From contig OZ004591.1 in assembly GCA_963924555.1 (NCBI GenBank), positions 3,534,001 to 3,598,000 of the forward strand: a DNA stretch of 64,000 nt, written 5' to 3'. Shown one piece after another: positions 56,538 through 64,000 of the stretch. The stretch is from Crambe crambe. Its lineage: Eukaryota > Porifera > Demospongiae > Poecilosclerida > Crambeidae. Position numbers and translations under genes: made by a program. Numbering within the stretch: position 1 is the stretch's first letter; the number at the start of each line of letters is the position of its first letter. The notes beneath the pieces were generated by a model, which saw only the letters and a list, made by a program, of their open reading frames with translations, was not told where the DNA came from and made no database searches.

Positions 56538-59500
56538 TTAGAATGACTGATAATGTTCTGGGTATTTTCTCAGTAGCCAATCCTGTCTGTTCTTTGCACA
56601 ATGTTCCCACCCAAGAGTTTTGAAGTACTGATAAAATAGGATATACATAATATGCAAGTCGAGGGGAAAGAGGAAAAATTCTTACTTTGACTAATTCCAA
56701 GTCCAAGTCCTTCAATGGATCTTTGTCAGCAGCTTCATCCATTAGTAGTTTAGCTGCTGTTGCTGTGTGTCCTCTGATTTCAGCATATCTCCTACAAAAG
56801 CCTCGCAGCTAAAACATACATGCACAGGATTAGCATCCACACAAAACATAATTATTGGGTGGGAGCATTTTACAGAGCATCATGGGAGTAGACACCTTAG
56901 CATCTTTCTGATCCAGCAGTTTACATAATTCAATGTAGATTTCTCTAATACGAGGATGAGGGGAACCATCACGGCACAAAACTGCAGCCTGAATTTAAGA
57001 TTATTAATATCCAGTCAGTTATTAACAACCACAACTAACCTCAAGGAGCAGAGATTCAACAACAATATTCTTTGACTTTTCAACTTCACTAACGAGTAAA
57101 TAGAGTACATACACATTCCATGGTGTGACCATTCATTTACCTCGATACAGAAGATGAATTTTCATTCAGATCAAGTTTGGTTCCATAATGTGAAAGAATT
57201 CTATCAATATTTAGCTGTATTATAACAAACATTGAAGATGATGAATTTCACTTTTTGCACATTTACCTTTGACACAATTTTGGATACTAGGGAGTGGATG
57301 GACTCAGGAGTACACTGCAGAGTAGCAATACAACTAGATAAAAAGATCACACTAGCTGTAGTCACTCACGTCTTTCTTGTCCCCAAGCAACTTTAGTTTA
57401 GCAAAGAGAAAGTCCACATCTTCTCCAAACAGAGTCTCTAAATCTTCTGCTTGCAATATGCCACACCTGAATTATGGACAAAAAAGATATCTTGTATGAC
57501 AACCACTGTGCATAATGCTCAACAGTGTCCTTTAGAGTGTTACAAGCAATATACTTGAGCCATTGAAGCTTGAAATCCTTTTCTGCTTTCATGTAGGCCT
57601 CTGCCTTTTCACCATCTTCATCTTTTGGTTGCTGCCTTTTGGAATCTGATGACTTCTGAACAACTTTAGGACCAACTACATACTTCAGTGGATAACCAAC
57701 CTACAATGTATACCAGACTTGAATTACCAAAAGATACTTAATCAGGAATTACATACTTTCTTCTTCAAAGAGTCATCCTTACTCAGGGTGAATCTACCAA
57801 CCAGCATCTCACCATTACTGACACTCTGCACCTTAGATAGCCTAAACACCATGTAGTGCTATGTAAAACTTCATTACTACTGATCTCTGACTTACTTTTC
57901 ATCTGACAATGCTGTAACATATACTGATGTTATTTTTCCTGCTGATAGGGTTTTGGAAGAAAACTTGCATCCACTTGCTAATGTATCAAGACGACATGAA
58001 CCACAGTCTAGAGTAATCGAGGACGACAGTTTGAATTCTAATAAAATTGTCATTGCCTTTAAGTGCTCTAGCTGAGTCTTGCTTTGGTGCCTCACCTACA
58101 TTATTCAAATATTGAAATGTGTGGCTACATATATATTATAATGATGAACCTGGAGCCTGATAACATAATCTCCTTTCTCCAGCTTGATAGAATATTGCTT
58201 GGGGTATGCATCCCCAACGGACAAAAGCTGTTTTTTGCTATCAAAAAGCATCCACAACTGGCCACCAAAAGAATTCTCATATAACATATCACTGAGAAGA
58301 TGAGCATTAGGCCGAAGTTCTGTCAATCGACTCTAATTAAGATATTTATTGAAAACTATATCAGTTCTATCACCTACATACATAATTATGTATGAGCTAG
58401 TCTTGCTTGTATTTGTACTCTACTTTGCCTTTAATTACCACATGAAAATTGTAAGTGAGCACAAGTTCATAGATTTGCTTATCATCAGGAAGGACATCTC
58501 GTTCTCCAAGTGGTTTGATGCTGTATTCCGAGGGTCTATTGACAATATAACATTACCTCAACTTACACAGCTATCTTACTCTCTTACCTTTTTGGCACCA
58601 CATGATGAGTTAGCTTGAACTCTGGAGAAATATCCTCGTACCCAATGCCTGACAACACATCAAACTTTGTCCACAGCATACCAGCATGCTAAAATAAAAT
58701 AAAGTATCAATGCCACAACAACTTTCTTGTACAAGATTATTGCCAATTGATTTTTAAGTATAACTTGTTTTATGGTGTAAAGAACTAACAAAGTTGAGCT
58801 CAGTGGTGCTTGGGTAGAGACTGTGAAAAGAAATGGAGAGCGATATGATAGCATCTCTGACATCTGACCAATAGGGAGTCAGACACACCTCCAATGTGAA
58901 ATGTCCCTAAATAAAAGACAGCATGATGTAAAATCTCACATAGTTTACAGAAAAATTAATATACTATTGTACTAGCGTAATTCAAATTTATAATCCTAGA
59001 TCCTATGCTGACAAAGTGTAGAGCTTATACTAAAGTAGAAAGGCATAGTGCTAAAGCTAGCTAGCCAGTCAGCCATGAAAGCTTCATGCATGAAGAATCC
59101 AGCAGCAGAGAACCATGTGGGAATTCAGGTAGATTTTCCAGCCTATACGCTTGAAACTACCTATGTTGCTACCTTTGGTACCTTGTTGCTCTTCTCTAGG
59201 CTTTAGTTGACACTTAGGGAGAGCAGCTTCTCTCCGACTCTAGTTTGAAACTCTGCCCCATACACAGGCATGACCAGAATAAGTTATTCATATTGCTTAT
59301 TCAGTAGAAGATAAAAATGCCTCACTTTTTTTCTTGGTACGCGGTTACCCTCGAGTACTTTTGAACTGCCATTTTGAATGGTTATTCTCATATATATATA
59401 TTGATTGAAGTATGAATACTGGATTCTCTCATTGTTTGGAACCCTCAAAGTCTTAGTTCTGAGATTCTCCTTCACCATGGCTCTCTCTTTGGCACTTCAA

Positions 59501-62500
59501 ACAATCACTAGTTCGTGTATACTGAAATTTCTATTGTTTTCATTCTTTTAGTCAGTTCTCTGCATGTCATAATGGGCTTAATTTTTTGGCAAAGACGGCC
59601 AGGCAAGAAGCATCAGCACTTTCTTCACAGTGTAGAGTTATGAGCTAAGCCTGTCTGTTTGTCCTTATAGAGCTTGTGTTGGCTAGCTAGAGCTAAGATA
59701 TGCATCATTGTACATCGTTGCACATGCTATTAACAAATACCATGCCCATAGTTGCTGTAGTTGCCTTTGGCACCGTGCCTCGGCACTCCAGTGCCTAAAA
59801 AAAAAAGCTGCCTTATAAAGCTTATAGTATGTACATAAAGACATACACACATACATAAACAGCATATCCTGTCAGAAGGAGGGAATATCACCACTTGATT
59901 TTTGCCTCAGTTACATGTGTCGTAATTATTAGCAGCATTAGCTAGCGTCATGACTAACTCACTCACTGTGACTGGAATAAGCACTTCTTCACTCTGCCCA
60001 GGATTCAGTGATAAGGTGCTGTAGGACTCATTCTCTCTGAATCCTTGCTCCTGAAGTAACTGAACTGTGTGCACTGTCACACGGCTACGAACTTCACTTG
60101 AAATATTAGTGACTTCAATAGCTATTCAAGTAGATTATAATAAACTTATAAAAGGATCCTAAACCATTTGACTTACAGGCCCATGTTGCATGGTGTGGGA
60201 CATGAAAAAATAATCTATGAATTCTGCTTCTTTTCAGGACAACTTCAGAAGCTTTGAATGCACTTGATGTTTCATCTGTGAATCTTTTGTTGAAGGAAGC
60301 ACTCACTTGTTATAATTATGGCAAAAAAAAAGAGAGTCTCACTTCTGAGGTACTATTACCGTCACAGGCACTCTGAATATCACCCCCTTGAATTTTCTAG
60401 ACACATCATATGCACATACCTATAAAAATACATTAATACTTATAATTATGATCATTATAATTATTACTACCTCTCCATAGTGAGCTCCACTGTCAAGCCC
60501 TTTGGGATCAACTTCAACCACAACCTGGCGAGCTGAATTTGAGATGTTAATACTATACATCTTTTCTTTACTGTATATACCTCCACTCCACATGCATAGG
60601 TGTTTAGGAGCAGTTATCCATGGCTGGCTACTAATAAGAGCCATATCTAGTTCAAAATTCAGCTTCTCATTTGGAGCTACATAAGAGTGAAATACAGATA
60701 CATTCAATGATAACACTCTATCACTTTTCAATATGAATATTTCACAAATAAGGTGGCCATGTTTTCTCAAGCTGAAGGCAAGTCAGCCTATGAGTGAAAT
60801 AATTCACCTTATTCTATACTGAGTATAAGTAGGTGTGGAATATTCAACAGTTGTTATTCAATGCTCTACTAAAGATGCCCACGTAATTTATGAATTTGCA
60901 TGTTGTTGTTGTTAGTTGCCATTTTTCTGTAGTTAGTAAGCCAGGTAAAGCTCCTTTTTGGCGAGAAAATATCAGATACTGACGAAGGTGTCATTCAATT
61001 GACACACAACATACATACATACATACATACATGCATCCTCATGGAAAACGGCTTCAATGTTGAGAGAGGTTCGTGTCCTTTGAAGCAGCTGATGTGGTTC
61101 ACGCAAATATATCCCCCGCTCTCCCTTAAAACGAGTTGAATTGACCTGAGCAAACATGATGTAAGTTGACACACAGCTACAAACACACTAACACACATAG
61201 ACATACGTACACTAGCACACACACAGACATATTATGCTAACACACATACAGACACACATTGTTAACACACATGTACAGACATACGCTAACATGCACGTAC
61301 AGACATAACGCTAATATGCGTGTACAGACATACACTAACACGCATGTACAGATATATGCTAACATGCATGTACAGACACATGCTAACACATATATAGACA
61401 TTACGCTAACACACATGTACAGACATATGCTAACACACATGTACAGACATACACTAACATGCGTGTACAGACACACACAAACATACCACAAACCGAACAC
61501 TGTTGATTAAAGACGATGCATTTTCCATGTACTGTTCATAAGCTTTATCAATCTGAACAGAAAGATAAAGAAAAGCATGTGATACCAGATACAAGTTGTA
61601 CACAATCTTTAAAAATGACAAACAAGAGCCACATTCAGGACTTGAACATTTACAGGAACACTTAGAGGCTGAAGCAGGGATGCAGGCATGATGGAAACAA
61701 CTTACGCATGTATGCTAAGTGGCTATGGATACTTCTTTCTGCTTATAAGCTGAAATCATGTCTGCTGCATGCTATGTAATGCCCAAATTTTTGTTGTAAG
61801 TGCACACATCATTCTGCTTCATGCAGAAATATAGACCTGCATGGAGCTTATGCAAGAGACACGAGAGGCTGAACTATCACTTAAGGAACATATGCTTATA
61901 TAAGTGGAGTGTGCCTAGCATACCTACAGTAAGAGTCCTGTATCATACTTCTTATACAAGTGGGGAACATTCATGCAAAATATGTATATTGGTAAGTATT
62001 ACTCTGTACAGATCATGCTGGATCATAATTAATTTTAGGATCTCATCCCCTAATCTATGAATAACACCATAACATACACCATCACACTTTACTTAGTCAA
62101 CTTATGTCATCCCAATTTATAAAATAGATAATCTCTAGTCATCATGATAAACAGATATCAGAGTGCAACAAACATTGCCGTGGCCTTCATGATGAGTAGA
62201 GACAATCGAAAGAGAGAAGAGGTGAGTTTGAACTGTATAATTCTTGGTACATATATATAGTGTACTAGAAGAGTGATCTGATCTCATCTCTCACAGAGAA
62301 GGGACAAGAAAAAGAAAAATGATCTCTTCAACTTTAACATCGAGAAATCACTAGAGGAAGGAAAGAGTGATCACTACTTCTGTCTGTCTCTCCGTTGCTC
62401 CCTCTACATGTGCATCGGATTTGGATGCCTTGGACTTCTCTGCACTATTCCAGCTATATACTATGCAAAATCAGTAAGAAAATCAGTAAGGATATCCATA

Positions 62501-63831
62501 CTGTAAGAAGCCGCAAAGAAACAACAACAAAAAACAAAACAAACAACAACAACCTAAGTGTATAATTATTATAAATTCATGGACAGGAAAGTCCTTGAAT
62601 TATAATTATGATCTGAGGCCAATTCTATAAAAGGGTGACCCCTTACCATTCCTTCACTGAAAAACAAATTAACTGTCATTATTGCAGGCACAGCGAGAGC
62701 TAGACAAAGATGAAAAGAAGAGAAAGGCAAAACTAGCTAAGACATTGACCATTGGAGGAATGTTGATATGTGCTATGACTAACATAGTTGTTGTTATACT
62801 AGCTGCTGTATTCCTAGCAGCTTATGGTCCATAAAACTCCATACGCATGCTACTACTACTAGGGGCATACTACATACACAAGTCCATAAAACTCCATACG
62901 CATGCTACTACTACTAGGGGCATACTACATAAACAAGTGTAATGAGCATCATTTTGCTAGCTTGCATGTTCCATTGGTCTAAGAGGTTTGCCCAGAGTTT
63001 CCTTGGCAAGAAGGGTGGAAGCAATGTAGACTTTAGTAGCCAGCTCTCCCTCCAAACAAATAATTGCAGCCTGAGATATGGTCCTTGGAATCATTAACAA
63101 GGATCCCTAAGAGTGTGTTGACTTAGTATGTTATATAACCAGGCATTGGATGTTATTAGAAATGAAAGTACACCCAAAGAGAAAGGCAATAATATGTACA
63201 TGTCATCCCCTATACCCTGAAATCCTATAGTCTGACCTGAATGACTCCTTGGCCTACTGAGAAAGAGTCATGTGATCCTAAGGGAATGGCAGTGTTCTCT
63301 AAAACCCGTTTTATTGAGGCAGGAGAATACACCACACTTTGACTCTTAAGGCCTGAAATCATCAATGCTGGAAAGGAAGGGAACATTTCAACTTTTAGGA
63401 ACTCATCGAGGGTCTCTGTACCTATGCAGCCACAAGCATTTGGAGACGACATGGATGTGCCATTCATTAGCTGCTTCTTACGGAGAGTCCAATTGGGCAC
63501 AGAAGTGACAGCACCTCCTGGAGCTGTGACAGTCACTCCAAGGGCTCCATCAGTCCTGCAGTGAAAGTACTTCTTAATTCTGTCTCACCAAGCATGTTAC
63601 TATGGTGAATTATATGTAAAACTTGCACAGAGATAAAGATATAATGTACTTAAACTCCAAGTGACATGCTTAATAGTATCATAGGGTGGATCGTCACATG
63701 TTCAAGTAATGGATTACTCCCTTTAACTTACGCTGGTCCTCTGGATGTCCAGGTGTAGGGCAATCCTTGAGTCTTATGAGTCAAAGAATACTCCCCAGAC
63801 ATCATGTCAGGGGACACAAATGCTCCTATCC
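56538..63831 (-). CDS. TPP2: Tripeptidyl peptidase II (5-prime end beyond the window)
   Basis: Known role: giant cytosolic subtilisin-type serine exopeptidase that removes tripeptides downstream of the proteasome. Seen: the catalytic serine block [13 protein letters not shown] and the preceding [15 protein letters not shown], then NRG-type strand (ERGIYLREP), PFRVP-like [46 protein letters not shown] with [11 protein letters not shown], and the C-terminus [20 protein letters not shown]. Exons: 63831-63732, 63555-63422, 63367-63237, 61552-61490, 61145-61031, 60676-60471, 60419-60343, 60301-60177, 60121-59967, 58906-58790, 58688-58588, 58535-58439, 58332-58150, 58095-57896, 57841-57757, 57700-57504, 57466-57370, 57314-57267, and approximately 57215-57155, 57091-57041, 56988-56900, 56808-56686, 56627-56538. 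Phases agree down to 57267. The catalytic Asp and His exons are outside the window. The donor at 57504 was chosen over 57550 by fit to the family. Confidence 0.93.
58907..59966. other. 1.06-kb TPP2 intron with no named content
   Basis: No coding or repeat feature recognised beyond an A10 tract near 59799. Short frames here lack splice context and family similarity. Confidence 0.5.
61003..61030. repeat. CATA tetranucleotide repeat at a TPP2 donor
   Basis: Seven CATA units immediately follow (on the minus strand) the exon ending 61031; the donor GTATGT is itself built from the repeat. Confidence 0.85.
61185..61490. repeat. Minisatellite of ACACATGTACAGACATACGCTA units
   Basis: About 300 bases of imperfect 22-28-base units (CTAACACACATGTACAGACA with variants) fill the short TPP2 intron between the exons at 61145 and 61490. 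Open frames on both strands here are repeat artefacts. Confidence 0.9.
62144..62834 (+). CDS. Small two-helix membrane protein nested in a TPP2 intron, possibly dispanin-like
   Basis: Three exons, 62144-62221, 62297-62473 and 62688-62834, all in phase 0, encode 133 aa on the strand opposite TPP2 within its 1.7-kb intron 61553-63236. Residues 1-50 are basic and polar ([19 protein letters not shown]). Helix 1 at about 58-80 is cysteine- and glycine-rich ([20 protein letters not shown]), then a charged loop ([15 protein letters not shown]) and helix 2 at about 106-130 ([20 protein letters not shown]). The order helix, CLG-x-CT motif with YYAKS, charged loop with LAKT, second helix resembles the CD225/dispanin topology; this is inference, as the canonical residues are only partly kept. 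Consensus splice sites and neutral frame lengths support a real gene. Function unknown. Confidence 0.6.
62827..62936. repeat. 55-base tandem duplication over a stop codon
   Basis: GTCCATAAAACTCCATACGC and the following 35 bases are repeated immediately with one or two differences. The first copy contains the TAA stop of the nested gene at 62832-62834; the rest forms its 3-prime UTR. Confidence 0.9.
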
Positions 63832-64000
63832 CTGTAAGAAAACATTAACAGTATGAAATTTCTGAGAATAACATGACACCAAGGTATTTCAAGTCAAAAT
63901 TATCAAGACAAAAATTAATGACTGGTCAAAATGTTAAATGTCCTGTCAAATGTTGTCAAACTGAGAAAATGCCAGGACATCACACGACTTCTTTCTCATC

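Noticed and set aside
61237..61510. Cys/Val/Tyr-rich frames on both strands
   Set aside because: Translations of the ACATGTACAGACA minisatellite.

Overview
The window looks like nuclear DNA from an early-branching animal, most likely a demosponge. Genes are split into many short exons by small AT-rich introns (often 50-150 bases). Gene content is metazoan (RanBP2/Nup358, an Asef/collybistin-type RhoGEF, DZIP1, tripeptidyl peptidase II), and intergenic and intronic DNA is full of small inverted-repeat elements. The phylum is an inference from architecture and remembered protein families; no database search was possible.

Layout: (1) about 250-8160, minus strand: most of a DZIP1-type ciliary zinc-finger/coiled-coil gene, running off the left edge. 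(2) 8.2-12.9 kb: gene-poor, with a TTAA-flanked foldback element, a retroelement relic with a 2A-like motif, and a long hairpin. (3) 12959-13210, minus: mitochondrial ribosomal protein bL36m. (4) 14773-31304, plus: a complete 28-exon RanBP2/Nup358 gene (predicted 3046 aa) with N-terminal TPR-like region, FG motifs, two SUMO-E3 IR-like elements, three Ran-binding domains, three RanBP2 zinc fingers and a large coding repeat array. (5) 31502-41107, minus: SH3-DH-PH RhoGEF of the ARHGEF4/ARHGEF9/SPATA13 family, convergent with RanBP2; a 4.5-kb intron carries a dead LINE. (6) 43020-45132, minus: CRNKL1 (Crooked neck). (7) 45.4-49.4 kb: transposon-rich spacer. (8) 49462-56223, plus: U2SURP/SR140, 25 exons, predicted 1093 aa. 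(9) 56538 to beyond the right edge, minus: TPP2, with a small two-helix membrane-protein gene nested on the opposite strand of one intron (62144-62834).

The genes do not form a pathway cluster; CRNKL1 and U2SURP are both spliceosome-associated, and the others are housekeeping or signalling genes. Exon boundaries were read by eye from GT/AG sites, reading-phase continuity and remembered homologues. In RanBP2, U2SURP, CRNKL1, the RhoGEF and most of TPP2 every junction keeps frame, which is strong internal support. The points most worth following are the near-identical Ran-binding modules in RanBP2, its paired IR-like elements with a shared cysteine cluster, the nested dispanin-like gene, the 54-base stop-free intron at the TPP2 active site, and several well-delimited nonautonomous transposons.
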